Part shown: in pieces, positions 17,690-29,179 of the stretch
How the letters are laid out: the number at the start of each line of letters is the position of its first letter
How positions within the stretch are numbered: the stretch's first letter is position 1
Source of the DNA: Sepioteuthis lessoniana
Lineage: Eukaryota > Mollusca > Cephalopoda > Myopsida > Loliginidae
DNA: 64,000 nt
Reading direction: 5' to 3'
NCBI GenBank assembly: GCA_963585895.1
Contig: OY757904.1
Location: forward strand, 1,539,907-1,603,906
The notes under the pieces: model-generated
Told to the model about the DNA's origin: nothing
What the model saw: only the letters and a program-made list of their open reading frames with translations
Database searches by the model: none
Made by a program: the position numbers and the translations under genes

Positions 17690-20370
17690 CCAAATGAAAT
17701 GCGAATATTATCAGAGTTACAGTGTTCGTTTATATATTAATGCATAATATATTTATCGATATATACCATTACTTTGCTAATGAGAAAATGGTAAGCTCCC
17801 CTAGTGTGCATTTTAGAGACGCCATTAAGTCTCTTATTTCGTCCATTTCGCAAGAACGTTGAAATACTCGCTAATCTTGATGTTATGCCGTTACTATTAC
17901 CACTTCTACTCAATGAATGTGTCATGCTTCGGTATAGAGACGCTAGTGCACTTACAAGTTGGATTGATCTAAACTTGGCACATGGCTCTACCCATCATTC
18001 TTTTATGGTGTGCAAGAAAGAAAATAATGATAAGCTGTACGGGGTTTGGCGAGCAACTTCCGGTATGAAGCCTGAAAACAGAAAAAAAGAAAGAATAGAA
18101 CTAATGAAAGAAAATGATATGCAAGCGTGCACGTATACCCGTTTAACAGGTTGAGATAGAAAAGACTGGCAAGCAGCTGGGTAATCAGACAGATGAGCTG
18201 GCATATTCATCATTTAAAACGAGATCAGTCGTATATAGGGATGGGCAGAACTAATACAAAGTAAATAAAAGAAGACAAAAAACGACAGAGAAGTTTAAGA
18301 TGCAATTAAGATGTTAAAAGATTAAAAAGAAAGATGTCAAGAGAAACCATTCAAATAAATTTACAATAAATGTAGGAAAAAGTAAATGGGAAAAGACGAA
18401 TGAATAGAGATAGATTGAAAGCAAAAAGTCAATAAAAAAGAAAAAAAAACTGATGTACAAATTTAGGATGTAAAATGAAAAACATGTGCCTTTTATAAAG
18501 TAAATATGCACGTGTATGTATGTGTATGTGTGTATGTGTGCAGTTGTTCATAGTGAACTAAATTTTTGCATATTTATTATGTAATTTTATTAGAATGTTG
18601 AAAAGGGGGGGTTGTTTTTTTTACGTTTAAAGATACTTAATTTTTTCTTACCTCCAACGCAGTTGTTTACGCATGTGTACAAATCGATTGTCAGAAGAAA
18701 AAAAATTATAAGAAAGATTCACATTAGAACAATATATTTCTGATTGGCACACGTTCCTTATGTCCGGTTTTTTGCCAGCAACATTTTGGCTATCATAAGG
18801 TTTGTTCCGGCTTAGGTAACTCTTTTGCTTTCATTTTTGCCGTTCCTTATTTTCTCTGCTGCAAGCATCTATAGATGTTTAAAGAGTATTCTGATTTCTT
18901 TGGCTATAAGTAGTCTTTTCTCTTAAAACTCGTTAGCAGAAATTCCTGACGGAAGTGTTAAGCATACTCAACTGGATTTACTAATCAATTATAGGTCATA
19001 ACTATTTATTTTTTATCAGTGTTTCTTGCATATTTACTTAGTTTGGTAAGACAAGAACATATAATTAAAAAATGGAAATTGTTTTAGGACGTTTTTCCAA
19101 GTAGAAAGTTTTTGCTGATCTCAAAAATCAGAATTCAACATCCTAGGGTTTTGCTTGAGCGCTAACACTGATCATTGGCACCAGGGACAAATACAGAACT
19201 AAACAAGGTATTTATTTACCTACCCACTCTACCCCGGGTAGGATGAGATAAAAAGTCAAGTTTTTAGGGGAATAAAGCGACTTTCAATTCAGCATTTTTC
19301 TTTCTCCTAGACCTGTTGATGTTCCTAGGCCAAAGAGCCATTTCTAACCTACTCCACAGGTAGAAGACGAGATATAAATTCATGCATTTCACAAAGCTCA
19401 AAGTGGGATACAATTTCCTACGGCAAACTATAACCGTTTACTTCATTTATCTGCGTCTGGTACAAGGCCAATTATATTGCGCCAATGGTTCTCGAAGGTA
19501 ATTTGTTAACCATGGCGATAGATATTGTTATCATTTTTGCTATTCTACTTGTATCTTTTTCGTTTTTGATTTTGGTTGTTGTTGTTGTTGGGTTTTTTTC
19601 TAATAATCCATCTTTGTCTAATTTTCTCGGTTTCAATTTCTTTATATCTTTTCTCTGAATACAGAGACAGACAGATGCCCTGACCCACACAAACACATGG
19701 GATTACTATCATAATAATATATGTAACGAAAGACCAACAAATAAATATACATATGCAGAAAAGCCTATCAGTGCTGGCACACTTTCAAGTATTTACACTG
19801 CGAACTTGCAGTCGATAAAGTGAGTGGTTATAAAGCCTGAAAAAGGCATGAGCTGCTCAATGATCATATCTTTTCTTTAGATATAATCTTCTAAGATCTA
19901 TTGGTTATAGACACTTTGACTCCAAGACAACGATACCATTTTTTTTTTCTTTTTGTTTATCGAAGTGAGCGTGCCAAGAATGCAAGCCGAAATGTTACTG
20001 TAGAAACTAGAAAAAAATAAATGATTGTCCATGATTCTATTTTTATGGATATCGTTATTAATGACATTATTATGCAGTAGAAGGAAAATGCATACACAAC
20101 TTCATAAAACGCTTCACCATTACAAGATATTTTGCAGCTAATATAAAACAAAATAAAAGGTTTTATTCTTCGTGTTCTCTCAAAAAAGTATCTCGCATTT
20201 TCTTATTTTTTCTTTTTAATGTAAAAGGAATTTTGTCTAGAGAAGTGATGCTCGATGTAAATCCTTTTGTATACAGTTAAATAAACCAACATGAATATTT
20301 TACTGATAAAATTTCCGAACTTGAGTAAAAGTTTCATACTCTCTGTTTTCTAAATAAGAATTTCCTCTTA
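17690..20370. other. AT-rich spacer, no gene recognised
   Basis: The longest frame is 17804-18154 (+, 116 codons). It has no recognisable domain and may be chance. 19130-19400 is a slightly richer patch with no match to anything I recognise. Confidence 0.4.
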
Positions 20371-20373
20371 GAA

Positions 20374-20870
20374 TCATCATCGTCATCATCACCACCATCA
20401 AGTCACGCTAACAGCACGAATTTCCCTGACTCTGTTTCTCTGTCTCTGTCTCTCTCTCTTCACCTGTCCCTATCATACATCGCTCCCAGCAGGTCTTCCC
20501 AACTACATCCTGTGTTCGCCCAGAGCAGAAGTAAATAAGTTGTGTTCGTCCTTGTTTCTTCTGCAATTTTCCGTATATCTTAATTCGATAGTTTTTGAGA
20601 TGGGAGGTAAGTGGTTGTACAGTTTCAAGTTACTTCCAGCATCTGTTTAAAATACCTCTGAGAATTCTTGTGTAGTCCTCATCTGGAATTTTCTAGATAT
20701 ATATTTTCTATATATATATTTTCAATGTCCTTGTGGTGCATCCCTACAGTAGAACTGATACAGCCGCAGCCTGGATTAAATCCCGTTTTATCTTATCGGA
20801 TCGATCAAACTTCCATATGATCGATAACTCATCGATAGTAGTCCAAAACTTCGCTTATAATGCGCATACA
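20374..20870 (-). mobile_element. RTE-type LINE 3' fragment, reversed
   Basis: The minus strand gives a peptide resembling LSIIWK..DKIK..QAA..LL.GCTT, parallel to the palm/thumb region of the RTE copy at 1115-2449. It ends with a REIRAVSV-like C-terminus and a GAT/GAC-rich tail at 20374-20400. Frames are broken several times. It is clearly 5' truncated. Confidence 0.75.
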
Positions 20871-20899
20871 AATTACTTGCGAGAGTTGTATTCAAAAAC

Positions 20900-22127
20900 A
20901 CTCTTCCAGTTTGTCAATGTTTCAAGAGGAAACAGTAGAAATCCGTGCAGAATATTAGGAGGTTATTTTAGATAATCTAATGAGTTGAATACCAATGCTT
21001 CTCTCTGAACACAGGTATACGAGGAAAATGTGTTAAACTAAAAGAATTTGGTATTAAAGTAATTCAGAATTTTGTAGAATTGAAATATCTACAATTGAAA
21101 TATCGATTGTCAAAATTAATATGGAGTTGAAGATCAATTTATGTAACATAATTAACTAAATTAAGTTTAATATATCGAAAATAGTTTATAATTAAAAAGA
21201 TAAATATTAAATTATTAGGCTGCGAACTTATTCATGTACCTGTGTAAAAGTAGAATCTGAGATTAAAGATCAGATAACTTATCTACTATCTATGTATCTA
21301 TGTATCTATCTCAGCTTGTCCACATCTATTCATCTGTATGAGTTTCTTCATATCTATCTATCTATCTATCTATCAAAATAGGTTTCATTATGGTTTTATA
21401 TATATATATATATATATACACGAAATGTGACAATCTAATTCCGGAATGACTGCTATGTCCGCAGAATGTCACTGGAATGATGAAACATGTACGTCCTGGT
21501 TATTACCAGTGATGAAACATGATGTTTTCAAAACAATCCAGAAACAAAACGCCAGAACATGCTGTAGCCAAAAAAAAAAAGTCCTCATATCTTGTTTTCA
21601 GTTCAAGACCTACTTATATGTTTCCTTGATCATAAGGGAATAATTTATAAAAATATCCTAATACTATTATATACTCTCAATCAGAATGTTCATTTGGAAG
21701 TGTTGAAAGGGTTTCGAGGATTTGTTTGGAGGATAAGAGACCCGAAATTTAGTTTGTGAAGTTTTTTGTTTTTTTTACCATGACACTGCCCCTGCACATG
21801 AGGCGTTAGAAGTTGGCAAATTTCTGGCTTAGAAATCCAATTCAAAATGGATTACCAATCTAATATAGTAGACTTAGAAGAAGCCCTGTGATTTTGGGCT
21901 ATTTCCAAAAGGGAAAAATGCCCTACCAAGATAAACATTTGCTGATATCCTTAATACTCATTAACAGGCGACTACATAATCAAAAGATTTCCAGAAAACT
22001 AGAATTTTTCTGGCAATAGCGCCATCATCTCACAAAATACAGTTTCACAAGAGGGAATCACTTTGAAAGTGACTGCTGCCAAAATTGAAAAGGTAAGCAA
22101 AGTTTGATTTCGATTTAATGAAGAATG

Positions 22128-22130
<3 letters not shown>
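20900..22130. other. AT-rich spacer with short TATC and (AT)n runs
   Basis: TATC repeats lie at about 21285-21375 and (AT)n at 21399-21418. A 16-bp motif GGAATGATGAAACATG is partly duplicated near 21473 and 21512. No gene recognised. Confidence 0.45.

Positions 22131-22192
<62 letters not shown>
22131..22192. repeat. (AT)n microsatellite
   Basis: About 31 AT units. Confidence 0.95.
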
Positions 22193-22194
<2 letters not shown>

Positions 22195-22980
22195 TATTCT
22201 TCAATCAAGTAAATCCGGAGTAGGGAACAATTCTCTCAGGACAATTAAATCATTCAAAATTCGAATATTTAAATATTCCTGGTAAAGAGCTCAAAGTAAA
22301 TAATTTCACAGAGCAAATATTATTTCAAGAAAAAACAATATTCGGTCACATTAGGATTATGAATTTATTTCCATTCTGTTAAGTTCATTGATATGAATCA
22401 AAAACTCAACAAAAACAATTAACAGGATTTCTTCAGATCCAACATGAAAATAACTTGAATACAGCCCGATAATGGAGATGGTCACAGGAAGAAAGAGAAG
22501 GGACCTTCTCTTATTAAAGATTACTTCCTGTCGTTTCCGATCGAGACAATAACTAAATAATAAGGAAACATAAAAAATAGAAAATAAAATATACAATAAA
22601 TTTAAACTTCCTTATAAAATAAATATAAGATTAAAATTAAACCTTTTCGGTTTAAAAATAAAATAAGGAATTAAAATAGAAATAAAAATAAAAAGCAAAA
22701 ATCACAAATTAACCAATTACTGTAATACATATCTTAAATTTCAACCTTTCCAAACACCATTTTTTTTACATCATCTTTTTTTCCTTTTGAAAGTTGCACA
22801 AACATATGCCGTAAATGGTGAGACTTTTTAACTATGTCACATTATCTATCCCAATTCAATGATATCTTTTATAGTTAATTAATGATTAACTTAGACTATA
22901 TTTTAAATTTTCGACTATAGTTTAAACTTATTTCTATGCCTACATCTAGCTATTAAATCACATCTCTGATTTAATAATTT
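22193..22980. other. AT-rich stretch downstream of the Penelope-like element
   Basis: It could include the element's 3' untranslated part but no boundary is visible. The small open frame at 22357-22596 (-) has no recognisable motif. Confidence 0.35.
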
Positions 22981-22987
22981 ATCTGGA

Positions 22988-23614
22988 TCAGGGTATAACA
23001 TAATTTGTATCTTTTCTTCTAGACAAATTACATCTACTATCAAGGCAGTTCGGAGTATGAGGCCTTTTCAATATACTCCATTGAATTTCTGGGGTTAAAC
23101 CCTCATTTTTAAATTTCCAAAAGTGTTTGGATAAGGTTGTTTGATTTTTCAAATTTTCATGAGAAAATGAATGATTGTGATTATCAAATCGTAATTTCCA
23201 TTTTGTCGATGAAATTCCTATGTAAGTTTTCTTATTTTTAATGTTTTCTTTTGGGAAAATGATCCTTTGGTATACTATATTTCTTAAATTACATAAACCA
23301 TTCATAGTTTAAAAATTACATTCGTTTTCTCTACTAGTATTATTAAAGTTGTTATTCTTGCTCTCCCTATTATTATTATTATTGTTATTATCATTATTAT
23401 TTGTTCGGTCATGATATTTCCTAATTATTTCATTATTATGATTGTGAATTATTTTAAAGAAATTTTTCGTGCAAAAGTAACGAATTTTTAGAGTTTTCCT
23501 ATTAAATATTTTATCTAATATATTATTTTGGTTACAGTGTTTATCTACCAATTTCAGAAAATATTTTCCTATATTTACATTAACAAGTTTACAAAAGGGG
23601 GGGGGTCGAACCAT
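22988..23614 (-). pseudogene. Penelope-like endonuclease domain and Asn-rich linker
   Basis: Two open segments lie in one frame (23614-23309 and 23305-22988) separated by a single TAA. The first has KLVNVNIGKYFLKLVDKH and then KIFNRKTLKIRYFCTKN, followed by a poly-Asn linker. The second has KKTYIGISSTKWKLRFDNH and LSKHFWKF, the conserved core of Penelope GIY-YIG endonucleases, which nick DNA for integration. A Cys-containing tail (CLDSRCNL) follows. The family normally continues slightly further. Confidence 0.85.
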
Positions 23615-24370
23615 ATCATTTTCCTTTTTCTATTTTTTCGATGAATTTCCTTATTACACTTCGTGTTTTCTTTATTCATATACAAATTATTCTCATTAGT
23701 CATTTTTGGTTCTTGATAAATAAACTCTTCTCTAAATCCGCTACTCTTAAGGGCTTTAATATACATTTTACTACTATCATTGAAGATTTTCATGTTGGAT
23801 GATAACCTCGTTATTCTCATATTAATAACTTTGGGAACCTGTTTAATTATAGCATCCGGGTGATTCGAATTTACATTATTAAAGGATGGACACTGGGGTC
23901 CGTTCTAAGAAAGAGCTCATAAAAGTTGTCTGAGAGGTTAAGTGTAACTTTTAGAAAATTTGCTATTTTAATATCAGAAGAAATTTCGATCTTGAATCCG
24001 AAGAATTTAAATGCCCTTATAATCTTTTTTTGTATGCTCTAACTTGTTGGACCATCACTATTGGGGATATATACTAATCCATCATTATGGTATAAAACTA
24101 TTTGAACTGGGTTGATTATCCTATCAAGAGTATCTAATATATATAAAACCACAAGATCTGCTATTTGTACCGAATCATATCTCCCCCATAGAAACATCAA
24201 AATTATCCGAGCCTCTTTTTAACCATGTGGATCCATTATTCTTAAATATGGTTTTTTTACGTGCTAATATTATTTGATACTGTTCTTTTGTTATTTCTAA
24301 TGTTGAGAACAATAAAAAAAATCCACAACGCAAAAGTAATATTCTGATGTGTTTTACCACTTTTGTTCAC
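23575..24370 (-). pseudogene. Penelope-like reverse transcriptase remnant
   Basis: 24360-24175 encodes KEQYQIILARKKTIFKNNGS and DNFDVSMGE, an RT segment upstream of the active site. At about 24063-24100 the catalytic box reads LYHNDGLVYIP where Y-R-D-D-G is expected. 23820-23575 gives ITRLSSNMKIFNDSSKMY and ends KRKMIWFDPPP. The next segment resumes in a different frame at a run of nine C (minus strand), at about 23598-23606, a likely slippage frameshift. Confidence 0.78.
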
Positions 24371-24374
24371 ATTT

Positions 24375-24378
<4 letters not shown>

Positions 24379-24440
<62 letters not shown>
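24379..24440. repeat. (AT)n microsatellite
   Basis: About 31 AT units at the 5' edge of the Penelope-like element. Confidence 0.95.
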
Positions 24441-24443
<3 letters not shown>

Positions 24444-25100
24444 GGTGGGGTAAGTACACTTTTATCTAGTCTATTATAACTTGATAAAGGAATTTTAATC
24501 TCTCGAAAAAGGACACAATTCTTGGGATAACATTTTTATTGGTCGTGAGCATAAAAAATATCGGAATATCTTATAAATATTTTAGCAAATTAAAACTTAA
24601 GATTTGTTTTCTTTGTGTCAGTCATAACTTATTAATTCCATTCCTCCCAGTGAAAAATGAACACATGCGTGCACGTGTAAATATTTTCAGTTTTCTTAAC
24701 AAAAACAAAACAAATAAAATAAAATTAAGCAAACAAAATAAAATAAAGTAAATAAAAATAAAACAAACGAAAACAAAAAGCAGAACATTGTACTATGATT
24801 TAGGAGTGGTAGCATTACCTCCCTTTTTTGCTATAAAACATGTAATTTCTTGTTGTCACCTTGTCAAATCCAAGAGCATATATATAGGCTGTATAATTAA
24901 CCGAAATTTTCAAAACTATTTCAGGGTTTGTTTGTTTTTTATATGATGAGATTTTTTTTCAAAGGGAAAATATCCAGCTGTCCATGTTTGAAAGCAACTC
25001 CTTACCAAGATTAATGGAAAAGAAATGTTGCGTCTGCTGCCGGAATTCGGGGCAAACGAAGCAGTTTCAACTCTAACACGCCTTTATACGATTTGTCGAA
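24441..25100. other. AT-rich spacer, nothing recognised
   Basis: An A-rich AAAACAAA-type stretch lies at 24700-24780. No gene or element supported. Confidence 0.4.
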
Positions 25101-25106
25101 TATTAA

Positions 25107-25326
25107 TGGCATATCAGCCTTCTTGGGTTATTTAATGCCGAATCCATCTAGAAGAATAATCGTGGTGGCACTGTTTAACCCCTAGCTGGAAGGATAAGGG
25201 GGTTCATACCTTTCCCAAGGGTATTTGTCCGAAAGAGAACGTAATAGCGCGACTGGAGTTCAAACTCGCTTTCTTCGATTTCGCAGTCCAGCGCTTTAAC
25301 CATTACGCTACGAGGATATCCCAGCT
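25107..25326 (-). mobile_element. tRNA-derived SINE family A, complete copy
   Basis: Read on the minus strand, it starts with a tRNA-like head. An A box resembles TAGCGTAATGGTTA (within 25290-25316) and a B box resembles GAGTTTGAACTCC (about 25256-25270), the internal RNA polymerase III promoter. The body follows, with CTTGGGAAAGGTATGAACCC. It ends with the shared tail GGCATTAAATAACCC and TGATATGCC (25107-25138). The head is not a functional tRNA gene because no full cloverleaf can be drawn. Confidence 0.85.
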
Positions 25327-25635
25327 TAATTTCTGTAGTAAAGGATATTATTTAAAATATACAAGAATGCCATTTAAAAAAAACTTATGTTTATCATCAG
25401 TCGCAGATTATGAAGAATTTGAGGCCAAAACAAAACCAAAATTATCTAATTTTGTTTGGAACACGTTATTTACTTTATTGAATGAATCTTTGCAGATGTC
25501 AAAATATTCAACCCTGAAACATTAAGACTAAATGCATTTAATTAAGTTGATTAAGAATGCATATATTTTCCGATGTTTCATCAAGTGGCATTGGCAACTG
25601 TTATCATTTCCAAATCTCATTATAGCGAAAAAAAA

Positions 25636-25899
25636 TTATGTAGAAGTATCGCGATCGTGAAAAATAAGGCGTAGTTTCTCAGCGGTAATATATAATTTGT
25701 ATGTCCAATCTGATGAAAGTCTGGCAAAGAATTTGACTTCAATATGACATTCATGAGCCAGATATCTTGTTTTGACATCTATTCTAGCTGCATATTTGGT
25801 GCACGTGAAATAGATGTCAACAAAATCATTGGAAAAGAAATTAACTTCTTGCGATGTGAAGTGAATAAGAATAGAAAATAACATACGGGTACTTTGCAT
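25636..25899 (-). CDS. Unidentified open frame, possible exon
   Basis: An 87-codon frame with mixed codon use and no low complexity (for example FFSNDFVDIYFTCTKYAARI and CHIEVKFFARLSSDWTYKLY). A pyrimidine-rich stretch ending in CAAG lies at about 25853-25885 on the minus strand and could act as a 3' splice site. I do not recognise the protein. It could equally be a chance frame. Confidence 0.25.
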   Translation of the reverse strand: MQSTRMLFSILIHFTSQEVNFFSNDFVDIYFTCTKYAARIDVKTRYLAHECHIEVKFFARLSSDWTYKLYITAEKLRLIFHDRDTST

Positions 25900-25911
25900 G
25901 AATTCTTTCTT

Positions 25912-25914
<3 letters not shown>

Positions 25915-25945
<31 letters not shown>
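25915..25945 (+). repeat. Poly(T) tract, about 30 bases
   Basis: A homopolymer T run. On the minus strand it would be a poly(A) tail, but no element is evident upstream of it in that sense except the small open frame at 25636-25899. Confidence 0.9.
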
Positions 25946-25946
<1 letters not shown>

Positions 25947-25989
25947 CTTTCTTTAGTCTTTCTTAATAGATAGATATGCATGCTTGAAG

Positions 25990-26070
25990 AGAGAGAGAGA
26001 CAGGAAAGGAGAAGGGGAGATAGAGACGGTAAGGAAGAAGGAGAGAGGGAGAAAGAGAGAGAGAGAGAGA
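25990..26070 (+). repeat. GA-rich low-complexity tract
   Basis: Purine-rich with short GAGAGA runs. Confidence 0.8.
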
Positions 26071-26251
26071 AATGGATAAAGAGTAAAGAAAGAAAGAAAA
26101 GAGGGACTTAATGTATCCAACAAGTCGTTCATCAAGTATTTAATTAGTAATATTCGACATGTGAAATATAAAAAACCCTTTATAATCAAACAGCTCTTCA
26201 TGTGCGCATAAAATTCAATATATACATATATATACATATATATATATATAT

Positions 26252-26400
26252 ATGCAGCCTAATAAGGAGAACAATTAAAAACGATTGTTTATTTTTCAAC
26301 ACAATCTCCTTCCTTGTCAATGCATTTCAGTTGTAATCATTAATCACGAAGTAAATATTATACAACTAAAATTTCAGATCAAAATTCATGTAACAACTAT
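26252..26400 (-). mobile_element. Mariner-like C-terminal end fragment
   Basis: The minus strand reads QLKCIDKEGDCVEK followed by a stop (about 26300-26345), the typical end of a mariner transposase. An untranslated end then runs to a TA-rich flank at 26252. The rest is too decayed to read. No opposite end is visible. Confidence 0.45.
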
Positions 26401-26447
26401 GTGTGAGGCTACAAAATTATCCATCTCCCCTCCGTCCTCCCTCCGTC

Positions 26448-26449
<2 letters not shown>

Positions 26450-26484
<35 letters not shown>

Positions 26485-26488
26485 TCTA
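26450..26488 (+). repeat. (CT)n microsatellite
   Basis: An imperfect CT run directly before a SINE fragment. Confidence 0.9.
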
Positions 26489-26489
26489 C

Positions 26490-26687
26490 TGCAGCTTCCA
26501 AGTACGAACTCTTGTCGTGCTGTTATGTCCACTTTTGGACTAATGCCCCTTAAGAAATGTATCAACCCCCTTTTATCCTTCCGCCAACTATAGGTTCAAT
26601 TGTACCACCACTGGTCTTTTAAAAGGATGGCCTTGCATCAAATAACCCACGAAGGTTGAAGTGCTATTAAACAAAGAAACCGAAACC

Positions 26688-26688
<1 letters not shown>
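26490..26688 (+). mobile_element. SINE family A, 5' truncated copy
   Basis: It begins in the B-box region (GTACGAACTC). It then has ACTAATGCCCCTTAAGAAAT and TATCAACCCCC matching the body of the 25107-25326 copy. It ends with GCATCAAATAACCC and AACAAAGAAACCG. (AT)n and (GT)n follow immediately. Confidence 0.8.

Positions 26689-26747
<59 letters not shown>
26689..26747 (+). repeat. (AT)n then (GT)n
   Basis: AT run to 26713, then about 17 GT units, directly after the SINE tail. Confidence 0.95.
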
Positions 26748-26751
<4 letters not shown>

Positions 26752-26788
26752 GCTTACTTTTCTGTAAATTATAGCACAGGAAGTGTTC

Positions 26789-26938
26789 TTATCCCGTTAA
26801 CCTTCCAACGACCTTTATCCCCTTAACCTTCCAACTAGACTTTTATCAACTTAACCTTCCGACTTGACCTTTATCTTCTTATCCTTCCAACTTGACCTTT
26901 ATCCTTTTAACCTTCCAATTCGACCTTTATCATTATAT
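26789..26938 (+). repeat. 28-bp minisatellite, about five copies
   Basis: Units beginning GACCTTTATC start at 26810, 26838, 26866, 26894 and 26922, with exact 28-bp spacing and the shared core TTAACCTTCCAACTT. A partial unit precedes the first. No coding meaning (28 is not a multiple of three). Confidence 0.95.
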
Positions 26939-26949
26939 CTATTTGATTT

Positions 26950-27534
26950 TTTTCCCTAAATTATAGAAAGTAACCAAAGAGAATCTAAGGAGCAGATAAT
27001 TTTGTAATGAAGATTTCAAAAAACTTCTTTCCACACATTTTTTATGTGAAGTGTATATATTTCCTCTGTAAATTGACCGCGAACTTTACCATATTCTAAA
27101 CGGGTGAAAGAGACAGACTTTCCCTATAGAATACTAAATGTCTGAATCATTCTTTAGATTGCGATCTGAGGATGTCTCGTGAGTGCAGAAAGCAATCTCA
27201 AGCTGTCAAAATCATTTTCTTTTTATAGCTCAAAGATTGTGACTGCTTTAGTTACAGACATAACCAGAAGAGAATGTAAACTTTTCCAGAACCCGAATGG
27301 TTGAAAGTTGTTTTATTATTACCTATGATACACGGGTCATTTAGATTTTTACCAAACGAGACTAAGTGGCAGGTTTAACGGATTAAAATTTGTAGTGAAC
27401 AATAACATCAACTAAATTTGGTTTTATTTATTCTGAGCCAGCAATAATGAAAATTCGATGATCCTAGATACAAAATGAGGAGAAAAATTTGATTAAATTA
27501 TATTAACTATGAACATGAATATTAAAAATTAACT

Positions 27535-27595
<61 letters not shown>

Positions 27596-28900
27596 CTTAT
27601 TTACTTATTATATATTTATTTTCCTGAATTTTCACATCTCTTTTTATGTAATATTTTACATATAGTAAAAAATATCAAATGCCACTGGGTGATAACGTCT
27701 ACAGAAATTAAATGGAAATGTGACTACTCACAATTTGATATTATGCTATTCATGAAGGACGAATAGTCATTATTAAATGTGAAAGGAACCGCTTTGCGTT
27801 TGATTGTCGGTGTGTCTTCAAGTTGGCTCTGTCACTTCACAGAAGTGAAAGGAGGTCTTCCGAATACTTGTGCGTGAACGTAACTGTGTGTTGTTTGATC
27901 TTTAAGTTGCTGAATCAGTTTTTGGATAGATCAAATAAAAGACGTTCTTTTTAATTCTTTAAAACGAATGGTGATTGGTTATAAAATATAATACGTGATC
28001 ATAGAGAATATTTTGTACTACATCCACCTGAGTAGATCACACATCCAAATTGTATACGGCTTCTTATTGTGGCCACTTTTATTGATATTTTACGTGTGAA
28101 ATATTTACAACTTTTCCTAATTAGATTCACACGTTCTTTAATCATTTATATATCACTTCATTTCGACAAGTAAAACTTTATGTTCACTATCGACTGAATT
28201 TTAACCAGTGAAATTTATTCAAGATATTGACTCTCATGAAATAGCTTTGCCGAGAAACACTTTTTACTGCAACTTATATTCAGTTCATGGCAGAAAATTT
28301 GGATGGTCGATAAACCGATCTTCATTTGCACAACGTTCCTCAATTTCCGTACAAAAATCCCTACGCGTGATTTTGTTTTGGTCAAATAGATTTCCTAATA
28401 ATCACTGTTTACAAGAATAATTTTCAACTATTTTCCTCAAATATTTCCAAACAATCTGCCGTTGAACTCTTGACCTGACCTTCAGGTGGATTTTTATGGA
28501 CTATGTAAGTAAAGAACACGAATAAGTTCCGATGTTTTTTTCGGATGCTGATACCTTTACCTTCACACAAGCATCAAATTCTTCCAAATTTCTTACACTA
28601 ATCATAGATAGATTATTCTGTCAGCCGTGATTTACCAAAATGTGTTCTAGTTTACAGTTACATGATAGTCACAGAATTCATTTTCCTAAATTCAAGTATA
28701 CAAAATGGCTTCTCAGCAGCTTTGTTATTTCGCAACTTGACTGTCTATTGAATACCTGGTGATGCTAAAAGCCTTTACATAAACTTCAAGTGTTTCTCTG
28801 TAAAATTATGTACCATGAGTGTCAATTTGGATAGATCGTTTTTTTTAATCTTTGAAACTTCCTAATTTGTATAAAATAATACCTTTTTAATCATGAGGCG
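26950..28900. other. AT-rich spacer with one (AT)n tract
   Basis: (AT)n at 27539-27592. 28070-28120 vaguely resembles the end of the mariner at 15912 (CACTTTTATTGATA), but no transposase remnant could be read. Nothing else is supported. Confidence 0.4.
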
Positions 28901-28920
28901 ATGGACTTATTGATTTACCA

Positions 28921-28922
<2 letters not shown>

Positions 28923-28958
<36 letters not shown>

Positions 28959-29060
28959 GCACTCACCTTCACATACACATACATACATATATATAGGTGA
29001 GTGTGCATGAGTGTGTTTGTGTATAAGTACACGCGCACATACATACGCGCGTGCGCGTGG

Positions 29061-29094
<34 letters not shown>

Positions 29095-29108
29095 GTGTGT
29101 GTGTGTGT

Positions 29109-29176
<68 letters not shown>
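28923..29176. repeat. Paired (CA)n and (GT)n tracts
   Basis: (CA)n at 28923-28954 and 29064-29088, a short AT bridge, then (GT)n at 29095-29176. The CA and GT arms can pair into a long hairpin. All open frames here are artefacts. Confidence 0.95.
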
Positions 29177-29177
<1 letters not shown>

Positions 29178-29179
29178 GC

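Larger units (their letters stand above)
22985..24370 (-). mobile_element. Penelope-like element (RT plus GIY-YIG endonuclease), decayed
   Basis: On the minus strand the order is: reverse transcriptase palm (24360 to about 24050), a linker with a Pro-Pro-Phe/NIGK motif (23820-23540), an Asn-rich linker (about 23400), then a GIY-YIG-type endonuclease (23250-22990). This is the layout of endonuclease-bearing Penelope-like elements. The RT is broken by several stops. The 5' end is cut at an (AT)n tract (24379-24440). Confidence 0.85.

Noticed and set aside
17804-18154. 116-codon frame as a gene
   Set aside because: No recognisable domain, no splice or conservation evidence, and frames of this size are expected by chance in 64 kb.
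25290-25326. Possible tRNA gene
   Set aside because: A and B box-like motifs are present, but no full cloverleaf fits, and the sequence continues into a SINE body with the shared tail, so it is a SINE head. The same applies to 57880-57942.
28021-28480. Another mariner copy on the minus strand
   Set aside because: A short stretch near 28075 resembles the end of the 15912 mariner, but no transposase motif could be read and no opposite end was found.
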